Source: Flavobacteriaceae bacterium | GTDB lineage: Bacteria > Bacteroidota > Bacteroidia > Flavobacteriales > Flavobacteriaceae | Reading direction: 5' to 3' | Assembly: GCA_949507465.1 (NCBI GenBank) | Contig: CATEMS010000202.1 | Span: 1-5,477 of the forward strand | DNA length: 5,477 bases | Part shown: positions 1 through 5,196 of the stretch, piece by piece | Position numbering within the stretch: position 1 is the stretch's first letter | Layout of the letters: each line of letters begins with the position of its first letter | The notes under the pieces: generated by a model | Seen by the model: the letters and a program-made list of their open reading frames with translations, nothing else | Told to the model about the DNA's origin: nothing | The model's database searches: none | Program-made: the position numbers and the translations under genes

Positions 1-869
1 AGGGTAGTTATGTGAAAAATAAGCGGCCAGAAAAAATTAATGTGAGTGCCAAACGTGGCAGTAAAAAAATATTGAAACGCAATGCAAAAGTCTATGAAAA
101 ATTTAGCGAGCATATTGGTTTTTTGCCTCTTGTAATGATTTCTCCTGCAGATCGAGATTTAATTTTGGAAGGAAGTGATACAAGAAGAAAGTTTATAGAC
201 GGTGTTATTTCTCAAGCAGACCCTTCCTACCTCAACCATTTAATTGATTACAACAAAGTACTCTTACAGCGCAATTCTTTGTTAAAATATTTTGCGGCAA
301 ACCAAACACACAATCAAGATACCTTAGATATTTATGATGCCCAACTCACCCAATATGGAACCTTAATATTTGAAAAAAGAGCTGCCTTTTTACAAGAGTT
401 TATGCCCATTTTTTTGGCCCGTCATAACGCAATAAGTAATGGCGCCGAAAAGGTCTCAATTGTCTATAAAAGCCAGCTAGAATCAGCTACGTTACTTAGT
501 CTACTGAAAAATAATATCGCTAAAGATAAAATGATGCAGTACACTGGTTTTGGAATTCATAAAGATGATTTGGTTTTTGAGATTGATGGTTATCCAATTA
601 AAAAGTTTGGTTCTCAAGGACAGCAAAAATCATTTTTAATTGCCTTAAAACTTGCGCAGTTTGACTTTATAAAAAAAATAAGCGGTGTTACTCCTATTCT
701 ACTTCTAGATGATATTTTTGATAAACTTGACCAGCAACGAGTTGCACAGATTATAAAACTGGTTCATGATGATAATTTTGGACAAATTTTTATAAGCGAT
801 ACTCACGCCCAAAGAACAGAAGCTGTGGTAAAAGAAATTCACAAAAGTTACATGCTATTTAAATTATAG
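1..869 (+). CDS. recF: RecF, DNA replication/repair ATPase (5'-truncated by window edge)
   Basis: RecF is an SMC-like ABC ATPase that binds gapped DNA and, with RecO and RecR, helps load RecA at stalled forks. The reading frame is open to the left edge (first full codon at 3), so the GTG at 12 is an internal Val and not a start. Against the usual length of about 360 residues, roughly 70 N-terminal residues including the Walker A loop lie outside the window. Visible family marks are the ISPADRDLILEGSDTRRKFID stretch (about 138-200), the ABC signature GSQGQQ (609-626), Walker B LLLDDIFDKLD (699-731, Asp-Asp at 708-713), and the C-terminal SDTH switch (795-806). The C-terminus MLFKL ends in the usual way for Bacteroidota RecF. 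The frame is intact, with no sign of decay. The next gene begins 3 nt after the TAG stop, so the two are probably co-transcribed. Its promoter is not in the window. Confidence 0.96.
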   Translation, partial: GSYVKNKRPEKINVSAKRGSKKILKRNAKVYEKFSEHIGFLPLVMISPADRDLILEGSDTRRKFIDGVISQADPSYLNHLIDYNKVLLQRNSLLKYFAANQTHNQDTLDIYDAQLTQYGTLIFEKRAAFLQEFMPIFLARHNAISNGAEKVSIVYKSQLESATLLSLLKNNIAKDKMMQYTGFGIHKDDLVFEIDGYPIKKFGSQGQQKSFLIALKLAQFDFIKKISGVTPILLLDDIFDKLDQQRVAQIIKLVHDDNFGQIFISDTHAQRTEAVVKEIHKSYMLFKL

Positions 870-872
870 ACG

Positions 873-1298
873 ATGAAAAAATATATAATTCTTGGTTTGT
901 TTACCTTGGTAGCTTCAATTCTTTTTAGCTGTCAGCAAAACACAACAGAGCTTCGAGAAAACCTATCAGGATACTGGGAAATTAAAGAGGTAACCACGCT
1001 AGAGGGAGAAACAAAACAATACTCAATTAGTACCGTTATAGACTATATTACCCTTGAGGGTGATACAGGTAAGAGAACCAAGGTAAGTCCTCAATTAGAC
1101 GGAAGTTTTAAACACAACGGGCCTACCACATCTTTTACTGTTGATGGATCTTCTGGTGAGCTCATCTTACGATATGAAAATGCAGAAAATATGTGGATTG
1201 AAAAGGTGAAATATGCAAGCAAAGAAACTCTTCGTATTGTAAACCAGCAAGGCAAAGAATATAGCTACAAACGTTTTGAAAAATTTAATTTTAAATAA
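873..1298 (+). CDS. Small lipocalin-like lipoprotein
   Basis: This 141-residue protein has a lipoprotein signal: MKK, a hydrophobic stretch (residues 4-18), and a lipobox ending ILFSC with the lipidated Cys at 20. The residues after the Cys (QQNTTEL) lack the acidic cluster that exports Bacteroidota lipoproteins to the cell surface, so I infer a periplasm-facing protein. The mature part begins near GYWEI (33-37), the hallmark opening of lipocalin-like domains in Bacteroidota, and then has alternating short strand-like segments ending in YSYKRFEKF. That fits a small beta-barrel or beta-sandwich that could bind a hydrophobic ligand, but no ligand or catalytic residue can be read from the sequence. 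The gene starts 3 nt after recF and precedes a DciA-like gene by 24 nt, so it sits in a replication/repair transcript with no obvious functional tie. The fold assignment is tentative; coding status is firm. Confidence 0.85.
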   Translation: MKKYIILGLFTLVASILFSCQQNTTELRENLSGYWEIKEVTTLEGETKQYSISTVIDYITLEGDTGKRTKVSPQLDGSFKHNGPTTSFTVDGSSGELILRYENAENMWIEKVKYASKETLRIVNQQGKEYSYKRFEKFNFK

Positions 1299-1322
1299 CA
1301 CCAATAAACATTCATAAATCTG

Positions 1323-1619
1323 ATGGGAAAAAGAAATACAGAAGAATCATCTATTGGTGATGTGCTAAAGAATTTTATTGGCAAAGGAAAATTAGCAAAA
1401 GGATTAGATAAAGTAAATGCTAAAAACGCCTGGTTAGAGGTTATGGGGCCAGGAGTTGCTAACTATACAACAGAAGTAATTTTAGAGAGAGATATTTTAT
1501 ATGTACAATTAAGCTCATCCGTACTTAGGGAAGAATTAAGCTATGGAAAAGAAAAAATAATACGTCTTTTAAATGAAAAATTAAGCAAAGATCTCATTGA
1601 TAAATTAGTACTTAGATAA
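1323..1619 (+). CDS. DUF721 / DciA-like protein, candidate replicative helicase loader
   Basis: This short cytoplasmic protein of 98 residues has the compact DUF721 layout: an N-terminal helix (GDVLKNFIGKGKLAKGLDKV, 12-31), the conserved Trp in NAWLEVMGPGVANYT (35-49), a strand pair around DILYVQLSSSVLREELS, and a final helix with LLNEKLSKDLIDKLVLR. DUF721 is the domain of DciA, which assists loading of the replicative helicase DnaB in the many bacteria that lack DnaC or DnaI. Family membership rests on this motif pattern. The helicase-loading role is inferred from the family, because many short Bacteroidota members are untested. A position just downstream of recF is a recurrent setting for dciA-type genes. 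It is probably the last gene of the recF transcript, since a strong hairpin terminator begins 22 nt after its stop. Lys-rich ends fit DNA or protein binding. Confidence 0.88.
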   Translation: MGKRNTEESSIGDVLKNFIGKGKLAKGLDKVNAKNAWLEVMGPGVANYTTEVILERDILYVQLSSSVLREELSYGKEKIIRLLNEKLSKDLIDKLVLR

Positions 1620-1641
1620 CTTTTACCAGTACTTTAAATTT

Positions 1642-1679
1642 AAAAAGCCGTTTATCATTGAGATAAACGGCTTTTTTTT
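1642..1679. terminator. Bidirectional rho-independent terminator between dciA-like gene and ndk
   Basis: The left arm 1642-1656 (AAAAAGCCGTTTATC) pairs perfectly with 1662-1676, giving a 15-bp stem with a 5-nt loop (ATTGA, 1657-1661). Eight T residues (1672-1679) follow the GC-rich part on the + strand, and five A residues (1642-1646) give the matching U-tract for transcripts from the - strand. It lies 22 nt past the DUF721 stop and 16 nt past the ndk stop, so it can end both convergent transcripts. Confidence 0.93.
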
Positions 1680-1695
1680 ATGTGGTTTGTAAATA

Positions 1696-2118
1696 CTAAA
1701 ACATATCTCTGCCAGAGAAATGAAATGCTCCTTCTATAGCAGCATTTTCATCACTGTCGCTTCCGTGTACAGCATTTTCTCCCATTGAGGCAGCATATAA
1801 TTTACGGATCGTACCCTCAGCAGCATCTGCTGGGTTTGTTGCACCAATAAGGGTTCTAAAATCTGCAACTGCATTCTCTTTTTCTAAGATAGCTGCTACA
1901 ACAGGCCCACGTGTCATGTACGCTACCAACTCTCCATAAAATGGGCGTTCGCTGTGTACTGCATAAAACTCTTGGGCATCTTGAGTGGTCATGTGAGTTA
2001 ACTTCATGGCAACAATTCTAAATCCTGCTGCGTTTATTTTATCTAAAATAGCCCCAATGTTTCCTTTTTCAACACTGTCTGGCTTTAACATGGTAAAGGT
2101 TCTGTCTGTTCGAATCAT
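1696..2118 (-). CDS. ndk: Nucleoside diphosphate kinase
   Basis: Ndk moves the gamma-phosphate of ATP to other (d)NDPs through a phospho-histidine intermediate, balancing the cytoplasmic NTP and dNTP pools. The 140 residues match the usual bacterial length. The sequence opens with RTFTMLKPDSVEKG, including the nucleotide-binding Lys12. ERPFYGELVAYM lies at 57-68. The active-site signature NAVHGSDS (115-122) carries the catalytic His118, followed by the SDENAAIE segment and a C-terminal GRDMF. All key residues are present. The ATG at 2118 gives the canonical N-terminus; no Shine-Dalgarno sequence precedes it, as is normal in Bacteroidota. The gene appears monocistronic: its own near-consensus promoter lies upstream, a shared hairpin terminator lies 16 nt after its stop, and the neighbouring gene upstream is divergent. 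Confidence 0.98.
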   Translation of the reverse strand: MIRTDRTFTMLKPDSVEKGNIGAILDKINAAGFRIVAMKLTHMTTQDAQEFYAVHSERPFYGELVAYMTRGPVVAAILEKENAVADFRTLIGATNPADAAEGTIRKLYAASMGENAVHGSDSDENAAIEGAFHFSGRDMF

Positions 2119-2167
2119 TTTATTAAATTTTGTGCAAAAATAACCTTTTATATTACAATTTTAAGCA

Positions 2168-2196
2168 CAAAGGTAAAAAAGTACCATCATTAACAA
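2168..2196 (-). promoter_or_regulatory. Bacteroidota-type promoter for ndk
   Basis: Read on the - strand, TTG (2196-2194) is followed by an 18-nt spacer and TACCTTTG (2175-2168). This matches the Bacteroidota housekeeping sigma consensus TTG-N(about 19)-TAnnTTTG. Transcription would begin around 2160-2163, leaving a leader of roughly 43-45 nt before the ndk ATG. Assigned by motif and position only. Confidence 0.72.
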
Positions 2197-2197
2197 T

Positions 2198-2209
2198 TAA
2201 TTTAAATTA
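2198..2209. repeat. 12-bp AT palindrome abutting the ndk -33 box
   Basis: TAATTTAAATTA reads the same on both strands and ends one base upstream of the TTG of the ndk promoter. It may be an UP-element-like A/T tract or an operator half-pair. At this base composition a chance origin is quite possible. Confidence 0.35.
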
Positions 2210-2406
2210 GAACATTTTATACAAATGATATCATCCAGTCAACAGGCCAGATTTTAGGATTTTTGCAAAACAGATACAAAGAAATCATTCTAAAAGAGCG
2301 TATAAAAAAGCAAGCTATTTGATCCAAGAAAATAAAACCAGTCTGTATGATTGAACCAAAACCATTTATCTGTAAAAATTTCTGAAGTAGATATTGTTAT
2401 TAATTG

Positions 2407-2414
2407 TATCTTCG
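2407..2414 (+). promoter_or_regulatory. Candidate -7 box for the nrnA-gldI-PPIase transcript
   Basis: TATCTTCG resembles the Bacteroidota -7 consensus TAnnTTTG with one mismatch. No good TTG is found at the expected distance upstream; the nearest is TTCTG at 2380-2384. The box ends 6 nt before the ATG at 2421, so transcription would start at or next to the start codon, implying a leaderless or nearly leaderless mRNA. This agrees with the absence of any ribosome binding site. Confidence 0.4.
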
Positions 2415-2420
2415 TAGCCT

Positions 2421-3431
2421 ATGAAAACAGCCCTTACTAGTGAGATAAAAGAACTTCTTTCAACACCAAAAAATTGTGTGATTGTTGGCCATAAAAATCC
2501 AGATGGAGATGCAGTTGGTTCCTGTCTAGGGTTGGATTTATTCTTAAAATCTATAGGTCAAAAAAGTCAGGTAGTGATGCCAAATGATTTTCCTGATTTT
2601 TTAAAATGGCTGCCAAGCACCGATACTATTTTAAATTTTGAAAAACAAAACATACAGTCTGTTAAAGTCTTAGAGAATGCAGATGTGATTTTTACCCTAG
2701 ATTTCAATTCTCTGAGCCGAGTTGCAACCATGCAAGAGACATTAGAGAAAAGCAATGCTTGCTTTGTGATGATAGATCACCATCAAAAGCCTGATACGTA
2801 TGCACAAATAACCTATTCAGACACTACAATGGGCTCTACCTGTGAGATGGTATACCATGTTATTGATGCCCTTGAAGGCCAACAGCATATCACTCCACAA
2901 ATTGCCACCCTACTCTACACAGGTATAATGACAGATACAGGCTCTTTTAGATTTCCATCAACTACAGCCCTAACCCATAGAGTTACAGCCGCCCTTATAG
3001 AATATGGTGCTAATAATGCTGAAATTCATCAAAATGTGTATGACACCAACTCCAAATCAAGAATAAAACTACTGGGAGTTGCCTTAGAGAATCTAGTTGT
3101 ACTTCAGGAATATCACACCGCTTACATTACCCTATCGCAAAAAGAACTTGATGAGAATAATTTTAAAAAAGGAGATACAGAAGGGTTTGTTAACTATGCA
3201 CTATCTGTAATGGGTGTCGTTTTTGCTGTTATTTTCATTGAAAACAAGCAAGAGAATATCGTAAAGATTTCTCTCAGAAGTAAAGGAGATTTTTCTGTCA
3301 ATGAATTTTCAAGAACCCATTACAATGGCGGAGGACATACCAATGCTGCCGGCGGAAGAAGTCTGTTGTCTTTAGAGAAAACTGTGACTCAATTTATGAG
3401 TATATTGCCCAACTACAAAAACCAACTATAA
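2421..3431 (+). CDS. DHH/DHHA1 phosphoesterase, NrnA-type oligoribonuclease / pAp phosphatase
   Basis: NrnA-type enzymes degrade 2-5-nt RNA fragments (nanoRNA) to mononucleotides and often dephosphorylate 3'-phosphoadenosine 5'-phosphate. They act in the cytoplasm in bacteria lacking the Orn exonuclease. All catalytic motifs are visible in this 336-residue protein: HKNPDGDAVGS (24-34, metal-binding His and Asps), a TLDF segment near 92-95, the DHH triad D119-H120-H121, and the DTG motif at 172-174. The C-terminal DHHA1 domain carries the substrate-binding GGGHTNAAGG (303-312). Length is typical. The ATG at 2421 puts the usual ten or so residues before the first strand. No signal peptide is present. 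The TAA stop is one base before the gldI ATG, suggesting translational coupling. A c-di-AMP or other dinucleotide phosphodiesterase activity cannot be excluded from sequence. The nrnA symbol is a family-level guess, so it is left blank. Confidence 0.94.
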   Translation: MKTALTSEIKELLSTPKNCVIVGHKNPDGDAVGSCLGLDLFLKSIGQKSQVVMPNDFPDFLKWLPSTDTILNFEKQNIQSVKVLENADVIFTLDFNSLSRVATMQETLEKSNACFVMIDHHQKPDTYAQITYSDTTMGSTCEMVYHVIDALEGQQHITPQIATLLYTGIMTDTGSFRFPSTTALTHRVTAALIEYGANNAEIHQNVYDTNSKSRIKLLGVALENLVVLQEYHTAYITLSQKELDENNFKKGDTEGFVNYALSVMGVVFAVIFIENKQENIVKISLRSKGDFSVNEFSRTHYNGGGHTNAAGGRSLLSLEKTVTQFMSILPNYKNQL

Positions 3432-3432
3432 C

Positions 3433-3984
3433 ATGAGGCACACTTTTATTGCATATTGTTCTGTTATATTTCTAATAACTAGTTGCCAAAAACCAAAAGC
3501 TAGAACTCCTATCAAAGCCGCTTCAGGTAGTTTTATAGAAGCCTCAGTGACTCGCAACAAATTAATCTACAAGCAAGAAAAGGCACTAATAGAGCAAATG
3601 ATAAGAACAGACAGCCTTCGTAATTATGTTTCTACGGCAAGTGGTTTTTGGTATACTCTTACTCAAAAGCAAAGCACAGGGTCAACACAAAAACCTCAGG
3701 TCGGAGATCTTATTACTTTTACCTATAACGTAAAAGACCTTGAGGGAAATATTATTGTTTCAGCTAAAGAAAATGGAGTTCAAAACTACAGAGTAGATCA
3801 ATCAAAGCAAGATTTAATATCTGGCATCAGAGATGGCATAAAACTATTAAATCTCGGAGAAAAAGCTACTTTTATATTCCCATCATACAAAGCTTATGGC
3901 TATTATGGCATTGAAAATAAATTGGGAACCAACCAACCCATTACAAGTGATATTACATTACTATCAATAAATCAAAATCAATAA
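3433..3984 (+). CDS. gldI: GldI, FKBP-like gliding motility lipoprotein
   Basis: GldI is a lipoprotein of the gliding apparatus of Flavobacteriia with an FKBP-type prolyl isomerase fold, thought to help fold gliding or secretion components in the periplasm. The 183 residues start with a lipoprotein signal whose lipobox is LITSC (Cys18). No acidic surface-export signal follows the Cys, so a periplasmic face is likely. A helical N-terminal part (about 38-65, RNKLIYKQEKALIEQMI) leads into the FKBP domain: GDLITFTYNVKDLEGN (Tyr98), then LISGIRDGIKLLNLGEKATFIFPSYKAYG (128-156, with Tyr155 matching FKBP12 Tyr82). Some FKBP pocket residues look replaced: the Phe-Asp pair by Ile-Val, and the pocket Trp by Ile132. 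The start lies one base after the upstream stop. The downstream gene, 16 nt away, is another PPIase lipoprotein. The GldI name rests on length, lipobox, FKBP layout and this neighbourhood. Confidence 0.88.
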   Translation: MRHTFIAYCSVIFLITSCQKPKARTPIKAASGSFIEASVTRNKLIYKQEKALIEQMIRTDSLRNYVSTASGFWYTLTQKQSTGSTQKPQVGDLITFTYNVKDLEGNIIVSAKENGVQNYRVDQSKQDLISGIRDGIKLLNLGEKATFIFPSYKAYGYYGIENKLGTNQPITSDITLLSINQNQ

Positions 3985-4000
3985 ATCTATTTCAATTATC

Positions 4001-5104
4001 ATGAAAAAAATCACACTCGTACTTTTATTAGCATTGACAATTGGGTCATGCCAAAACAAATACCCAGATTTACCAAATGGAGTATACGCAGAAATAATTA
4101 CAAATAAAGGAACCTTTGTCGCAAAACTATACAACGAGGCTACTCCCCTCACAGTTGCCAATTTTGTATCACTAGCAGAGGGAACCAACCAAATGGTTGA
4201 TGATAAATACAAAGGAAAAAAGTTTTATGACAGTGTTATATTTCATCGTGTAATTAAAGATTTTATGATTCAAGGAGGAGATCCCACCGGAACTGGATCT
4301 GGAAATCCCGGATATAAATTCCCAGATGAAATTGTACCAGCACTGGTTCATGATAGAAAAGGAATTCTATCTATGGCAAATAGTGGTCCTGCAACCAATG
4401 GCAGCCAGTTTTTTGTAACACTCAAAGAAACGCCATGGTTAAATGGTAAGCACACGGTATTTGGTGAGGTTGTTCAAGGCATTGAGATAGTTGACGCTAT
4501 TGGTCTTGTTGATGTACAACCACAAAGCAACAAACCCCTTGATGATGTAGAGATACAAACTGTAAACATCATTAACAAAGGAGGTCAAAAAATCACTTCT
4601 TTTACTGACGCAATGACCAAAGTTGAACAAGAAAATAAAGCCAAACAAGCTGCAATATTAAAATTTGCAACGGGTATGAAAGCAAAATTTGATGCCTTGA
4701 AACAAGAGGCTGAAACACTACCCTCTGGCCTTGTGCTTCACTGGAATAAAAAAACCGGTACAAAACCACCAGCACAGGGTACTAAAGTGATGGTGAATTA
4801 TGCAGGTTTTCTGGAAGATAACGGAATGTTATTTGATACCAACAATGCACTTCTAGCAAGAGATTACAATATGATAAATCCGCAACGAGAGGCTCAAAAT
4901 GGGTATAGCCCAGTTCCTATGACCTACAGCAAGGACGCGCCACTGAATCCTGGATTTCTTGAGGCATTGTTGTTAATGTCTGTGGGAGACAAAGTCACTG
5001 CATATGTACCTTCTTATCTTGGATATGGAGAGCGCGGTGCTGGAAAAGTAATTCCACCAAACTCTGACCTAGTGTTTGAAATAGAAATTACAGCCCAAAA
5101 ATAG
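4001..5104 (+). CDS. Dual-family peptidyl-prolyl isomerase lipoprotein (cyclophilin-FKBP fusion)
   Basis: This 367-residue lipoprotein should catalyse cis-trans isomerisation of X-Pro bonds in envelope proteins with two unrelated folds on one chain. The signal ends with lipobox TIGSC (Cys17); Lys and no acidic cluster follow, suggesting a periplasmic face. The cyclophilin domain (about 27-193) keeps the whole active site: FHRVIKDFMIQGGDP (Arg83, Phe88, Met89, Gln91), NGSQFF (Gln136, Phe138), and WLNGKHTVFGEV (Trp146, Leu147, His151), with spacing identical to human CypA within each of the two blocks. A charged, Lys/Glu/Ala-rich helical linker (about 202-239) follows, resembling the long helix of Mip-type FKBPs. 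The FKBP domain (about 243-367) has VMVNYAGFLEDNG (Tyr267), FDT (278-280, keeping the catalytic Asp), NPGF (316-319, Phe for the usual Trp), GYGERGAGKVIPP and FEIEI. It is the last gene of its operon; a hairpin terminator follows. Confidence 0.96.
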   Translation: MKKITLVLLLALTIGSCQNKYPDLPNGVYAEIITNKGTFVAKLYNEATPLTVANFVSLAEGTNQMVDDKYKGKKFYDSVIFHRVIKDFMIQGGDPTGTGSGNPGYKFPDEIVPALVHDRKGILSMANSGPATNGSQFFVTLKETPWLNGKHTVFGEVVQGIEIVDAIGLVDVQPQSNKPLDDVEIQTVNIINKGGQKITSFTDAMTKVEQENKAKQAAILKFATGMKAKFDALKQEAETLPSGLVLHWNKKTGTKPPAQGTKVMVNYAGFLEDNGMLFDTNNALLARDYNMINPQREAQNGYSPVPMTYSKDAPLNPGFLEALLLMSVGDKVTAYVPSYLGYGERGAGKVIPPNSDLVFEIEITAQK

Positions 5105-5131
5105 ATATTTCATTATAAAATAGAAGCATCA

Positions 5132-5164
5132 AAAAAGCCCGACGGATCTAGCGTCGGGCTTTTT
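5132..5164. terminator. Bidirectional rho-independent terminator between PPIase gene and pepD
   Basis: The arms AAAAAGCCCGACG (5132-5144) and 5152-5164 form a perfect 13-bp, GC-rich stem around a 7-nt loop (GATCTAG). The stem ends in T5 on the + strand and in T6 on the - strand (A5131-5136), so it can stop transcription from both sides. It lies 27 nt after the PPIase stop and 32 nt past the pepD stop. Confidence 0.92.
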
Positions 5165-5196
5165 GTTATGGTTCATACACCAAATAAATACAAGGT

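Larger units (their letters stand above)
2197..2420. other. Non-coding intergenic region between divergent ndk and nrnA-like genes
   Basis: With the ndk leader and promoter, this makes a gene-free stretch of about 302 nt (2119-2420). I see no tRNA, no long hairpin, and no convincing small ORF: the ATG-started frames at 2225 and 2347 encode only about 10-12 residues. It does hold perfect palindromes at 2225-2234 (ATGATATCAT) and 2261-2270 (TTTTGCAAAA), besides the one at 2198-2209. It also holds a candidate -7 box at 2407-2414. The middle, about 2271-2400, has no feature I can name. Confidence 0.6.

Noticed and set aside
12..14. GTG as the start codon of recF
   Set aside because: The frame is open to the window edge, and the residues downstream match the interior of RecF. 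A start here would remove the Walker A loop.
2135..2142. Second -7-like box (TATTTTTG, - strand) nearer to ndk
   Set aside because: The nearest upstream TTG elements give spacers of 13 or 25 nt, outside the usual range. The TACCTTTG box at 2168-2175 fits better.
2288..2415. Open frame of about 44 codons on the - strand in the intergenic region, rich in Trp/Phe/Leu
   Set aside because: It has no ATG, GTG or TTG start in a sensible place. Such a frame is expected by chance in AT-rich DNA, and it opens right at the neighbouring gene's start.
2567..2755. 62-codon ORF on the - strand
   Set aside because: It lies wholly inside the DHH phosphoesterase gene, whose motifs are intact. It has no family resemblance and is an antisense shadow.
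3964..4212. 82-codon ORF on the - strand
   Set aside because: It is antisense to the end of gldI and the start of the PPIase gene. It shows no recognisable motif and no promoter of its own.
4439..4648. 69-codon ORF on the - strand
   Set aside because: It is antisense to the cyclophilin domain and linker of the PPIase gene. Its aromatic-rich, low-complexity translation is typical of a shadow frame.
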